Assembly (NCBI RefSeq): GCF_016862915.1
Contig: NZ_BONW01000028.1
Location: forward strand, 1 to 64,000
Length of the DNA: 64,000 nucleotides
Direction of reading: 5' to 3'
Origin: Plantactinospora endophytica
Lineage (GTDB): Bacteria; Actinomycetota; Actinomycetes; Mycobacteriales; Micromonosporaceae
The notes under the pieces were generated by a model. The model saw only the letters and a list, made by a program, of their open reading frames with translations, was not told where the DNA came from and made no database searches. Positions 39,802-49,412 of the stretch are shown here, piece after piece. Numbering within the stretch: the stretch's first letter is position 1; each line of letters begins with the position of its first letter. The translations under genes were made by a program, and so were the position numbers.

Positions 39802-40776
39802 TCAGGAGGCTTTCACCAGGTCGTTCTGCGGCTGCGTGGTGGGCGTGGTGGCCGGTCCCGCATTGGTGGCACCCGGTCGACCGGCCGTCTCCAGACGGTT
39901 GACGAGGGCGACGCCCAGTGGGGTGAGGCTGTGCCGGACGGTGTTCTGTCGCCGGTGGGTGGTGATCAGGCCGGCCTCGCGGAGTACTCCGGTGTGCTGG
40001 CTGACCGACGCGGCGGAGACGCCGAGCCGGCGCCCCAGCTCGGTCGTGGTGGAGCTGCCGGACAGCGCGCCCAGGAGCTTGCTGCGGGTACGGCCGACGA
40101 GCGCCGCCAGCGCCCGCTCCTTGTGCTCGTCGCGGTTCCAGAGGCGGTTCGCCGCCTCGACGGTGATCGGTGGGGTGTAGACCAGCACCGGCGGGCTGGC
40201 CTCGTCGTTGTGGGGTGCGAAGACGTCCGGACGGTCGAAGTAGAACAGCGACGGCGAGAAGAGGAGTCCCCGGTCGTCGATGAGTACGGTCCGGTCCGAC
40301 CCGTTGCTGACCTCCAGGACCGGCGGCTCCCACGAGATCAGCGGATGCAGGCTGCGCAGGAAGCCGTCGACGCCGTGGCCGAGCATGATGTTGCCCCGGG
40401 ACGCCCGGTCGGCTTCCAGGAAGTTGGAGACCGCCTGCCGGTACGGCGCGACCCCGCTGTCGTGGAACCGGCGCAGGATGGCGCTGACGCTCGCCGCCGG
40501 TTTGCCCGGCAGGTAGCTGGCCGCCATCTCCGGGTCGAACGCGGAGACGGGCGTGCGGAACATCTCGGCCGACGGTTGCAGAGCGTGTGCGACCGACTCG
40601 ATCGCCGGTGCCCGGTGCCCGACCTGCATCCGTACGCCACGACGCCATCCGTCGAACAGGGCGGCGCCGGCGCTCCGACTGAAAAGACGTGCCGCGAATA
40701 GTGTTTCGGAGATTGGACAATAGCTTGATAGTAAGCGAACGCGCGCAAGCCCTTCAGTTGAGAAAACAACCCTCAT
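39802..40776 (-). CDS. ArsR-type winged-helix transcriptional regulator
   Basis: 324 residues. The C-terminal third holds a winged helix-turn-helix (about residues 240-300: TTTELGRRLGVSAASVSQHTGVLREAGL), followed by the hairpin wing. The N-terminal 230 residues are a larger, uncharacterised region common in actinobacterial members of this family. No metal-binding CxC motif is seen, so it is not a classical metal sensor. ATG is preceded by GGGGGA. It is the only transcription factor gene in the cluster part of the window, so it is a candidate cluster regulator, possibly of the neighbouring glycosidase or exporters (inference). Confidence 0.88.
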   Translation of the reverse strand: MRVVFSTEGLARVRLLSSYCPISETLFAARLFSRSAGAALFDGWRRGVRMQVGHRAPAIESVAHALQPSAEMFRTPVSAFDPEMAASYLPGKPAASVSAILRRFHDSGVAPYRQAVSNFLEADRASRGNIMLGHGVDGFLRSLHPLISWEPPVLEVSNGSDRTVLIDDRGLLFSPSLFYFDRPDVFAPHNDEASPPVLVYTPPITVEAANRLWNRDEHKERALAALVGRTRSKLLGALSGSSTTTELGRRLGVSAASVSQHTGVLREAGLITTHRRQNTVRHSLTPLGVALVNRLETAGRPGATNAGPATTPTTQPQNDLVKAS

Positions 40777-40811
40777 GACATCCCCCGAGTTCGATATGCT
40801 CTCTGGCAGGC

Positions 40812-40840
40812 ACCATACCCACCGAACCTTTCGTTGGCTA
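40812..40840 (-). promoter_or_regulatory. Promoter for the ArsR-type regulator
   Basis: On the minus strand TAGCCA (40835-40840), 17 nt, TATGGT (40812-40817). The predicted start near 40805 gives a leader of about 30 nt. Confidence 0.5.
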
Positions 40841-41518
40841 GCCTGCTCGGGAGGGTGGCACGCGCCGGTCGCTGCCGGGAAGCACCCGCTCCGGCGACCA
40901 TTCTGAACTCAGGCTGCGACTTTAAATTATCGTGAAAGTCGTCAAATTCAGCCCCTGGCTCAAGTCGATGCTCCGCGCGCCAGCAGGGACCGTCGACCGT
41001 CGACCGCGCGGCGTTCTGCCCGCTTTGATCCCGGAAACAACTAGATCTGCTTGGCGGATGGCGCGGCTCCGCCACCTGACCCGACCGTCGGCAACGCGCG
41101 CCGGCCCACCTGCCGCCGAAGCCCGGCTGACCCCTCGTCCGGCGGGACCGCCCCGTTTCCGGTGGCCGACCAAGCCATTTCGAACTCTTGATGAATGGGT
41201 GCCGGACGATATTCGGAAAATATTCCAATAATATTGGCGGAGCGTGTTCGGGCGACCTGGAGGAGGTGGCCGGGGGCCGTCGGAGGCAACGTTTGCTGTC
41301 GGTGCCGGAAGCCTTGCTCCGGGTGATCCCGCTGCGGAGTCGGCGGCTGCGAGAATTCGCGGCGACGGCCGGTTGTCCGCGCGTGGCGGAGGGTGGGCGC
41401 CAACGGTGACCGACCGAGCGTCGGTAATCGCCCCGCGTCAATGTGGCCGGCGATGCTGGGTGGAACGCACCATGGATGCGCTCCCACGGAGGGTGACATC
41501 GGGCCGGACGGTGGTGCT
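40841..41518. other. Gene-poor gap between regulator and dTDP-glucose dehydratase
   Basis: About 680 nt without a convincing gene. Open frames exist (for example 40,932-41,231 plus strand) but lack a ribosome-binding site and coding bias. Two AT-rich patches stand out in otherwise GC-rich DNA, near 40,920-40,950 and 41,205-41,240. The second holds the phased repeats listed separately. It could be a control region or a decayed gene. Confidence 0.6.
41209..41236. promoter_or_regulatory. Three phased ATATT(C/G) direct repeats, 11-bp period
   Basis: ATATTC at 41209, ATATTC at 41220 and ATATTG at 41231 are spaced exactly 11 bp apart, one helical turn, in an AT-rich island. Direct repeats with this spacing are the hallmark of SARP activator and PhoP sites, though the unit itself is not one I recognise. 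A small inverted repeat ccaat/attgg (41225-41237) overlaps. Confidence 0.45.
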
Positions 41519-41547
41519 CGGGGCGGCCGTTTAGCCCGGCCGCCCCG
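41519..41547 (-). terminator. Hairpin after dTDP-glucose 4,6-dehydratase
   Basis: Perfect 11-bp arms cggggcggccg (41519-41529) and cggccgccccg (41537-41547) with a 7-nt loop, starting 5 nt beyond the minus-strand stop. Confidence 0.8.
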
Positions 41548-41552
41548 ACGGG

Positions 41553-42608
<1,056 letters not shown>

Positions 42609-42715
42609 CTAAAATCACCTGTTCAAGGCTCCAATGAAAGAGCTCTCAGCATTGTCTTTAATGCACTCCGGAATGACATGGCAGTACTCTGTACCGGCTG
42701 GTTAGGCTCGCCGGC

Positions 42716-42775
42716 ATGACCGATCTCGGCCGCTTCGCGTCGCCGCATCCCGCCCCGACCGGCGCCGGGTGCTGA
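42716..42775 (+). CDS. Possible leaderless 19-residue leader peptide before the ABC exporter
   Basis: ATG at 42716 opens the peptide MTDLGRFASPHPAPTGAGC and stops at 42773-42775, overlapping the GTG start of the exporter gene (42769). TAGGCT (42703-42708) sits 7 nt before the ATG, the spacing typical of leaderless actinobacterial transcripts, but no -35 box is evident. It could couple translation to the exporter. The peptide itself resembles nothing known. Confidence 0.35.
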   Translation: MTDLGRFASPHPAPTGAGC

Positions 42776-44613
42776 CCCGGCTGCTGCGGCGGTCGCTGCG
42801 GCCGTACCGCAAACTGCTCGGTCTTGTCATCCTGCTCCAGGTCGCCGCGACCACGGCGGCGCTCAACCTGCCGCGCTTCAACGCGGAGATGATCGACCAG
42901 GGCATCGCCCGGGGCGACACCGGCACGATCATCCGCTCCGGGTCGCTGATGCTGGTGGTGACCCTGGCGCAGATCCTCTGCTCCAGCGCGGCCGTCCGGT
43001 TCAGCGCCGACGCGGCGATGAGCATGGGCCGGGACCTGCGGGCCGAGGTCTTCCGCCGGGTCGGCTCGTTCACCGGCACCGAGATGCGCAGGTTCGGCGT
43101 GCCGAGCCTGGTCAACCGGACCGTCGGCGACGTCTACCAGGTGCAGTTCCTCGTCGTGATCGGCTGCACGGTGCTGGTCGCGGCGCCGATCATGTGCGTC
43201 GGCGGCGTCCTGATGGCATACCGGGAGGACCCGGGACTGAGCTGGCTGCTGCTGGTCGCCGTACCGGTGATCGCCCTGGCGGTCGGGCTGGTCATCCGGC
43301 TGATGGTGCCGCACTTCCGGCTGATGAGGCTCCGGGTCGACGCGCTCGCCTCGGTGCTGCGCGACCAGTTGGGCGGCGTCCGGGTGGTCCGGGCGTTCGC
43401 CCAGGAGCCCCGGGAACGGGAACGCTTCGGCCGGGTGAACGCGGACCTGACCGCCACCACCCTGCGGGCGGCGAAGCTCCAGATCATGCTGCTGCCCGTC
43501 GTCGTGCTGGCCTTCAACGTTTCCAGCATCGCCGTGCTGTGGTTCGGCGCCGCCCAGGTGGAGTCCGGCGCCCTCCAGGTCGGCGCGCTGATCGCGTTCC
43601 TCCAGTACCTGGTGCAGATCCTGATGTCGGTGATGATGGCCACCTTCATGGTCATCTCGGTGCCCGGCGCCGCCGTCTCCGCCGAACGGATCACGGAGGT
43701 GCTGGACACCCGACCGTCGATGACGACGGACCCGGCCGCCGGCACGACGGCACCCGGGGCAGCGGTGGCCGACGGTACGCCCGCGTCGAACGGCGCGGCG
43801 CCACACGGCTCGGCGAGGCCGGCGGCACCGAGGTCGGCTACCGGGGCGGCGGGTCCGAACTCCGCCGGTGGCAGCGGTGTCGAGCTGCGCGGCGTCTCCT
43901 TCCAGTACCCCGGCGCAGAGGCCCCAGCGCTGCGGGACGTCACGTTCCGGGCCGAGCCAGGGCAGGTCACCGCCGTGGTGGGCAGTACCGGGGCCGGCAA
44001 GTCGACCCTGCTGGCACTGATCCTCCGACTGCTCGACGCGAGCGACGGCGCGGTACTGGTGGACGGCGTCGACGTCCGGCGCTGGAACCCCGACGAGCTG
44101 CGCGACCGGATCGGCGTCGTACCGCAACGGCCGTACCTCTTCGCCGGCACCGTCGCCAGCAACCTCCGGTTCGGCAACCCGGACGCCTCCGACGAGGAGC
44201 TGTGGCACTGCCTGGAGGTCGCGCAGGCCCGCGAGTTCGTGGCGGCGATGCCGGGCGGGCTGGACGCCACCATCCGGCCCGGTGGGACGAACGTCTCCGG
44301 TGGGCAGCGGCAGCGGTTGACCATCGCCCGCGCCCTGGTGCGCCGCCCTGCGGTGTACCTCTTCGACGACTCCTTCTCCGCGCTGGACCTGCCGACCGAC
44401 GCGCGACTGCGGGACGCGCTCCGGCCGTTCACCTCGGGCGCGGCGGTCATCGTCGTCGCCCAGCGGATCACGACCATCGCGGACGCGGACCGGATCGTCG
44501 TACTCGACGACGGTGCGGTGGCCGACGTCGGCCGACACGAGGAGTTGCTCGGACGATGCCCGACCTACGGCGAGATCATGGCGTCCCAACAGGCGGAGGT
44601 TCCCGCGGCGTGA
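42769..44613 (+). CDS. Heterodimeric ABC exporter half, degenerate ATPase site
   Basis: 614-residue half-transporter: six transmembrane helices (about residues 1-310), an Ala/Gly/Pro-rich linker (about 320-365) and a nucleotide-binding domain. Walker A is GSTGAGKST and the signature is VSGGQRQR. The Walker B end reads LFDDS, so the catalytic Glu is replaced by Asp, and the switch-loop His is Gln in VVAQRIT. This is the pattern of the non-hydrolytic subunit in asymmetric exporters such as TM287/288. The GTG start is defined by homology to MLxRLLRxxLRPY N-termini. It probably exports the peptide or gives self-resistance (inference from context). Confidence 0.93.
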   Translation: MLTRLLRRSLRPYRKLLGLVILLQVAATTAALNLPRFNAEMIDQGIARGDTGTIIRSGSLMLVVTLAQILCSSAAVRFSADAAMSMGRDLRAEVFRRVGSFTGTEMRRFGVPSLVNRTVGDVYQVQFLVVIGCTVLVAAPIMCVGGVLMAYREDPGLSWLLLVAVPVIALAVGLVIRLMVPHFRLMRLRVDALASVLRDQLGGVRVVRAFAQEPRERERFGRVNADLTATTLRAAKLQIMLLPVVVLAFNVSSIAVLWFGAAQVESGALQVGALIAFLQYLVQILMSVMMATFMVISVPGAAVSAERITEVLDTRPSMTTDPAAGTTAPGAAVADGTPASNGAAPHGSARPAAPRSATGAAGPNSAGGSGVELRGVSFQYPGAEAPALRDVTFRAEPGQVTAVVGSTGAGKSTLLALILRLLDASDGAVLVDGVDVRRWNPDELRDRIGVVPQRPYLFAGTVASNLRFGNPDASDEELWHCLEVAQAREFVAAMPGGLDATIRPGGTNVSGGQRQRLTIARALVRRPAVYLFDDSFSALDLPTDARLRDALRPFTSGAAVIVVAQRITTIADADRIVVLDDGAVADVGRHEELLGRCPTYGEIMASQQAEVPAA

Positions 44614-46592
44614 ACGGCGGTGCCGGGCGTACGCCGGGCAACCGCAACGGCCGCCGGAGCGTCGCCACCCCCGTCGAACGCTCGATCAGCTTCGGACCCA
44701 CGGCGCGGCGGCTGCTCCGTGGGCTGCGCCCGTACCGGCTGCGACTGCTGGTCGTACTCGGCTTCGGCGTGGCCGGCGTGGTCTGCGCCGTCGTCCTGCC
44801 GACCCTGCTGGGCCGGGCCACCGACGTCGTCTTCTCGGGCGCGGTCGGCGCGAGTCTTCCCGCCGGCCAGACCGAGGCGGAGGCGGTGGCGGCGCTGCGG
44901 GCGTCGGGTGCGGAGAACCGGGCCGCCATGCTCGAACGGATGGACGTGCTGCCGGGCGCGGGCATCGACTTCGCCGAGCTGGGCCGGGTACTCGCGCTGG
45001 CGGTCGTCGTCGCCCTGCTGGCCGGCCTCTTCCAGTGGGGGCAGGTCCGGGTGCTGACCGGGGTGGTCAACCGGCACGTCCGGCTGCTGCGTTCCGAGGT
45101 GGCGGAGAAGCTGCACCGGATACCGCTGGGCTACCTCGACCAGCATCGCCGGGGCGACCTGCTGAGTCGGGCCACCAACGACGTGGAGAACGTCGCGCAG
45201 ACGCTGCAACAGGCGCTCGGCCAACTGCTCACCGCAGTCCTCACCCTGGTCGGCGTGGTCGCCGCGATGCTGCTGCTCTCGCCGCTGCTGGCGGTCGTCG
45301 CGCTGCTCGCGGTGCCGCTGTCGCTGCTGGTCACCCGTCAGATCGCCAAGCGGTCGCAACGGCAGTTCGCCGCACAGTGGGCGGTGACCGGGAGCCTGAA
45401 CGCGCACGTCGAGGAGGCGTACACCGGGCACGAGCTGGTGACCGCGTTCGGGCGGCGGCACGAGATGGCCGAGACCTTCGCCACCCACAACGACGGCCTG
45501 TACCGGGCCTCGTTCCGGGCCCAGTTCATGTCCAGCATGATCGTGCCGGCCACGATGTTCATCGGGAACCTCGGCTACGTGGCGGTCGCGGTCGTCGGCG
45601 GGTTCCGGATCCTCTCCGGCGCGATGACCCTCGGCGACGTGCAGGCGTTCGTCCACTACTGCCGGCAGTTCACCCAGCCGCTGAGCCAGGTGGCGTCGAT
45701 CGCCAACCTGGTGCAGTCCGGAGTGGCGTCCGCGGAGCGGGTCTTCGCGCTGCTGGACGCACCGGAGCAGGAGCCCGAGCCGGACGCCCCGCCGCCCGCC
45801 CCGTTCCGGGGCCGGGTGACCTTCGAACAGGTGTCGTTCCGGTACCAGCCGGACGAGCCGTTGATCGAGGACCTCTCCCTGGACGTCGCGCCGGGCTCGA
45901 CCGTCGCCGTGGTGGGTCACAGCGGCGCCGGCAAGACCACCCTGGTCAACCTGCTGATGCGGTTCTACGAGGTGGACTCCGGACGGATCCGGCTGGACGG
46001 CGTCGACCTGACGACGATGCGCCGGGCCGACCTGCGCAGCCGGATCGGCATGGTGCTCCAGGACGCCTGGCTGTTCGACGGGACGATCCGGGACAACATC
46101 CGGTACGCCCGCCCGCACGCGACCGACCAGGAGGTCCGGGCGGCGGCCCGGGCGGCCCGGGTCGACCGGTTCGTGCACTCGCTACCGGCCGGCTACGACA
46201 CCGTGATCGACGTCGACAACGGTACGGTCAGCGCCGGGCAACGGCAGCTCATAACGATCGCCCGGGCCTTTCTCGCCGATCCGCAACTGCTGATTCTCGA
46301 CGAGGCGACCAGTTCGGTGGACTCCCGGACCGAAATGCTGGTGCAGGAGGCGATGGCCGAGCTGCGGGCCGGTCGGACCAGCTTCGTCATCGCACACCGC
46401 CTCTCCACCATCCGCGACGCCGACCTCATCGTGGTGATAGCGCACGGGCGGATCGTGGAGCAGGGCGACCACGCCACTCTGCTGGCGGCCGGCGGCCCGT
46501 ACCGGGAGCTCTACGACGCCCAGTTCGCCCGGCCCGTCGTCGACCTCGGCGACGTACCGGCTGACGGGCCGGCACGTATGACCCAGGTATGA
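44610..46592 (+). CDS. Heterodimeric ABC exporter half, canonical ATPase residues
   Basis: 660-residue partner. GTG overlaps the stop of the previous gene (GTGA) and follows GGAGG at 44595-44599. Six transmembrane helices come after an N-terminal extension of about 25 residues. The region between the first two helices is long (about 60 residues, with SGAVGAS and the ENRAAMLERMD run). Walker A GHSGAGKTT, Walker B LLILDEATSS and switch IAHRLST are canonical, but the signature reads VSAGQ instead of SGGQ. Together with the partner this makes one competent and one degenerate ATP site. Confidence 0.95.
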   Translation: MNGGAGRTPGNRNGRRSVATPVERSISFGPTARRLLRGLRPYRLRLLVVLGFGVAGVVCAVVLPTLLGRATDVVFSGAVGASLPAGQTEAEAVAALRASGAENRAAMLERMDVLPGAGIDFAELGRVLALAVVVALLAGLFQWGQVRVLTGVVNRHVRLLRSEVAEKLHRIPLGYLDQHRRGDLLSRATNDVENVAQTLQQALGQLLTAVLTLVGVVAAMLLLSPLLAVVALLAVPLSLLVTRQIAKRSQRQFAAQWAVTGSLNAHVEEAYTGHELVTAFGRRHEMAETFATHNDGLYRASFRAQFMSSMIVPATMFIGNLGYVAVAVVGGFRILSGAMTLGDVQAFVHYCRQFTQPLSQVASIANLVQSGVASAERVFALLDAPEQEPEPDAPPPAPFRGRVTFEQVSFRYQPDEPLIEDLSLDVAPGSTVAVVGHSGAGKTTLVNLLMRFYEVDSGRIRLDGVDLTTMRRADLRSRIGMVLQDAWLFDGTIRDNIRYARPHATDQEVRAAARAARVDRFVHSLPAGYDTVIDVDNGTVSAGQRQLITIARAFLADPQLLILDEATSSVDSRTEMLVQEAMAELRAGRTSFVIAHRLSTIRDADLIVVIAHGRIVEQGDHATLLAAGGPYRELYDAQFARPVVDLGDVPADGPARMTQV

Positions 46593-46651
46593 CATGGAAT
46601 TCTGACCATGGCCAGACGCGCGGGACACCCCACTCCTGAAACCATTTACCT

Positions 46652-47566
46652 ATGATCGTGGTGAAGGAGTTGACCAAGCGGTACGGCTCGACGCTGGCAC
46701 TCGACAATCTGTCGTTCGAAGTCCGCCCGGGTGTGGTGACCGGCTTTCTCGGCCCGAACGGGGCGGGTAAGTCCACCACCCTCCGAATCATTCTCGGTTT
46801 GCACGAGGCGACCTCCGGCGAGGCGCTGATCGGCAACCGCCGGTACGACCGGATCCGCCGCCCGCTGCACGAGGTGGGCGCCGTGCTCGACGCCGATGCC
46901 GCGCACCCCGGCCGTACCGCCTTCCAGCACCTCGCCTGCCTGGCCCGGAGCAACGGCATCGGCAAGTCCCGGGTGACCGCGGTGCTCGAACAGGTCGGCC
47001 TGGCGAGCGTGGTGCACAAGCGGGTCGGCGGGTTCTCCCTCGGCATGCGGCAGCGCCTCGGCATCGCCGGCGCGCTGCTCGGCGACCCGGCCGTGATCCT
47101 GCTCGACGAGCCGGTCAACGGGCTGGACGCGGTCGGCATCCGGTGGATCCGGGGCACCCTCCGGGCCCTGGCCGCGGAGGGCCGTACGGTGCTGCTCTCC
47201 AGCCACCTGATGAGCGAGATGGCGCTCACCGTCGACCACGTGCTGATCGTCGGGCGGGGCCGGCTGCTGGAGGAGACCTCCATGACGGCGATGCGCGACC
47301 GGTTCGAACGTGACGTGCTGGTGCGCTCGCCCCGGGCCGACGAACTCGCCCCCATCCTGACCGGCCTCGGCGCCACCGTCACCCGTACCGAGGACGACGG
47401 GCTCGTGGCGGTCGGGGTGGACGCCCCCACCATCGGCGACGCCGCCGCTGCGGCGTCGATCCCCATCCACGGACTGACGCCGCGCAGCGCCTCGCTCGAG
47501 GACGTCTACCTGGAGATGACCAGCGACGCGGTCGAGTACCGGGCCGCCACGGAGAGGACGGCATGA
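46652..47566 (+). CDS. ABC transporter ATP-binding protein, ABC-2/DrrA type
   Basis: 304-residue cytoplasmic ATPase: Walker A GPNGAGKST, signature FSLGMRQRLG, Walker B VILLDEPVNGLD and switch SSHLMSE. The C-terminal 80-residue extension is typical of DrrA/YhaQ-like members that pair with ABC-2 permeases. Its stop overlaps the permease start (ATGA). It probably powers drug efflux or lipid-linked export. It follows the exporter pair by 59 nt. Confidence 0.95.
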   Translation: MIVVKELTKRYGSTLALDNLSFEVRPGVVTGFLGPNGAGKSTTLRIILGLHEATSGEALIGNRRYDRIRRPLHEVGAVLDADAAHPGRTAFQHLACLARSNGIGKSRVTAVLEQVGLASVVHKRVGGFSLGMRQRLGIAGALLGDPAVILLDEPVNGLDAVGIRWIRGTLRALAAEGRTVLLSSHLMSEMALTVDHVLIVGRGRLLEETSMTAMRDRFERDVLVRSPRADELAPILTGLGATVTRTEDDGLVAVGVDAPTIGDAAAAASIPIHGLTPRSASLEDVYLEMTSDAVEYRAATERTA

Positions 47567-48417
47567 CCATGACCACCCTGCAGACCCGTCCGGACACGAC
47601 GGAGACCGCCGCTGCCGCGGTCCCGAGTGTGTCGGCTGGACAGGTGTTCCGGGACGCGGTGGCGTCCGAGTGGATGAAGGTCCGGACGCTCCGGTCGACG
47701 TACGCGTTCTTCATCGCCGGAGTGGGCGCGTTCCTGCTCGGGATGTTCATCCTGTTCATGCTGATCCAGTCCTTCGACGCGGCCCCGCCGGAGAACCAGT
47801 CGAACTACGAGACCGCCGACCCGACCGTGGTGGTCATGCCGTTCGTGATGTTCTTCATCGGCGCGATCGGCGGCATGCTGATCACGAGCGAGTTCACCAC
47901 CCGCTCGATCGGCCCGGGCCTGCTGGCCGTGCCGCAGCGCCGGACCCTGCTGGCGGCCAAGGCGACGGTGGTCGGTGCGATCGGTCTCTTCGGCGGGCTG
48001 CTCTTCGCGCTGCTGTCCTTCAGCGGCGCGACCCTGCTGCTGGGCGACCGCCCCGCACCGCTCAACCCCTGGCCCAACCCGACGGACGCCCTGCCGACGG
48101 TGTTCTGCGCGGCGGCGCTCGTGATGATCACCTGCATCGTGACGCTGGGCCTGGGCACCGTGCTCCGCTCGACGGCGTCGACGCTGACCACCCTGGGCGG
48201 CCTCGTCCTGGTGGCGCCGGTCTTCGCGCACTTCCTGCCGACGACGTGGCAGCTCCGGTTCGGCTCGATCCTGCTGCCGAACCTGACGCCGCAGATCGTG
48301 GGCGCCAACCACCCGTGGATGCTCTCCCAGGCCGGCGCGGTCGCCGTGGCGATCGGGTACGCGGTCGTCGCACTCGGAGTCGCCGCGTTCGCCTTCAAGC
48401 GCCGCGACGCGTCCTGA
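47563..48417 (+). CDS. ABC-2 type membrane permease
   Basis: 284 residues with an N-terminal cytoplasmic stretch and about six transmembrane segments (starting near residues 50, 88, 130, 180, 215 and 260). The GGMLITSEFTTRSIG segment is typical of actinobacterial ABC-2 permeases that work with a DrrA-like ATPase. It overlaps the ATPase gene by 4 nt. Substrate unknown. Confidence 0.93.
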   Translation: MTMTTLQTRPDTTETAAAAVPSVSAGQVFRDAVASEWMKVRTLRSTYAFFIAGVGAFLLGMFILFMLIQSFDAAPPENQSNYETADPTVVVMPFVMFFIGAIGGMLITSEFTTRSIGPGLLAVPQRRTLLAAKATVVGAIGLFGGLLFALLSFSGATLLLGDRPAPLNPWPNPTDALPTVFCAAALVMITCIVTLGLGTVLRSTASTLTTLGGLVLVAPVFAHFLPTTWQLRFGSILLPNLTPQIVGANHPWMLSQAGAVAVAIGYAVVALGVAAFAFKRRDAS

Positions 48418-48471
48418 CCCGATCCCATCCTCGAACACCCTGACCAGCCTCGTAGCGAAGGAGACGGTGAA

Positions 48472-48741
48472 ATGTCGTACGTCGACAGCAACAGCCTCGT
48501 GATCGCCGCCGCGGACACCGGGACGACGATCGCCGGGATCCTCTTCTGGGTCGTCCTGGTGGCCGCCTACACCGCCCTGATCCTCTTCACCCTGTGGAAG
48601 GTCATCCACTCGGGGTTGGAAGACCGCGCCCGTACCCTCTGGGTCTGGCTGGTCGTCCTCGCCCCACTGGTCGGCATCATCGCCTGGTTCACGGTCGGCC
48701 GGCCGTCGCCCCAGGCACACCCGAACACCGACCACACGTAG
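48472..48741 (+). CDS. Small two-helix membrane protein, PLDc_N-like
   Basis: 89 residues with two transmembrane helices (about 20-43 and 57-76), separated by KVIHSGLEDRARTL. This arrangement resembles the PLD-nuclease N-terminal (PLDc_N) small proteins common in actinobacteria. It is preceded by GAAGGAGA. It lies 54 nt after the permease and may be co-transcribed. Function unknown. Confidence 0.75.
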   Translation: MSYVDSNSLVIAAADTGTTIAGILFWVVLVAAYTALILFTLWKVIHSGLEDRARTLWVWLVVLAPLVGIIAWFTVGRPSPQAHPNTDHT

Positions 48742-48769
48742 GCCCCCCGGCCGACGTGTCAGGTCTCGC

Positions 48770-48837
48770 CTTCCCGACCCCGAGCCCCCGTAGGAGGTCG
48801 GGAAGCCGCGGGGGCCCGCCGAAAGGCGCGGCCCCCG
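48770..48837 (+). terminator. Two consecutive hairpins after the transporter run
   Basis: First stem cttcccgacc (48770-48779) with ggtcgggaag (48796-48805). Second stem cgggggcc-cgcc (48809-48820) with ggcg-c-ggcccccg (48825-48837) around GAAA, with one bulge. They form a strong stop for the plus-strand transporter operon. Confidence 0.75.
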
Positions 48838-49016
48838 TCGGCATGTCCGGGGTACGGCGCCCACTAACGGACGGGTGTACCCCGCCGTGGTACGCCCGGC
48901 CACGGTGCGAACCCCGGTCGCAGCGGCGACGGCGAGCCCGGTCGCGGCACTCCGTCGTGTATGCGTCGCTGCTACGGTGCCGCAACGGATCGGCCGACTG
49001 CCGAGGAGGAACTTCA

Positions 49017-49283
49017 ATGGTGATCCAGTACTGGCACCTGGTGGTGATCGTCACCCTCGTCGCCCTGGCCGGGTGGGGTCTCCGGGTGGCACGGCAGCGG
49101 ACGCTGCTCGGCCTGGCCGCCACTCTGCTGCTCGTCAGCGGCTTCCTGCTCTACACGTTGGTCATCGAGGAGTCGGCTGTCGAGAACGGCGTGGACGACC
49201 TGGCCCTGATCGGGATTCCCGCCGTCCTCGGGGTCGGCCTCGGCCTGCTCGCGGTCAAGCACGCCAAAGCCCGACGAGCCTGA
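49017..49283 (+). CDS. Hypothetical small membrane protein
   Basis: 88 residues with three hydrophobic segments (about 5-22, 30-48 and 63-79) and short charged loops; the C-terminus is basic (KHAKARRA). ATG is preceded by an excellent GAGGAGGA at 49002-49009, so it is probably real although I do not recognise a family. It is separated from the transporter genes by a double hairpin and therefore likely has its own promoter. Confidence 0.7.
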   Translation: MVIQYWHLVVIVTLVALAGWGLRVARQRTLLGLAATLLLVSGFLLYTLVIEESAVENGVDDLALIGIPAVLGVGLGLLAVKHAKARRA

Positions 49284-49412
49284 CCGATACGAACGGTGCG
49301 GTCCGGGAAGCCGACCCCCGGAGACAGACGACAGCGAGACCCTGACGAAGCGGGCCTTGGACGCGCATCGAGCCTCGTACTCCCGCCGCCAGCAGCGGCC
49401 GACGTACTGAGG

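Noticed and set aside
40932-41231. A 99-codon plus-strand frame in the regulator-dehydratase gap
   Set aside because: GTG start without ribosome-binding site, no codon bias matching neighbours, no recognisable family.
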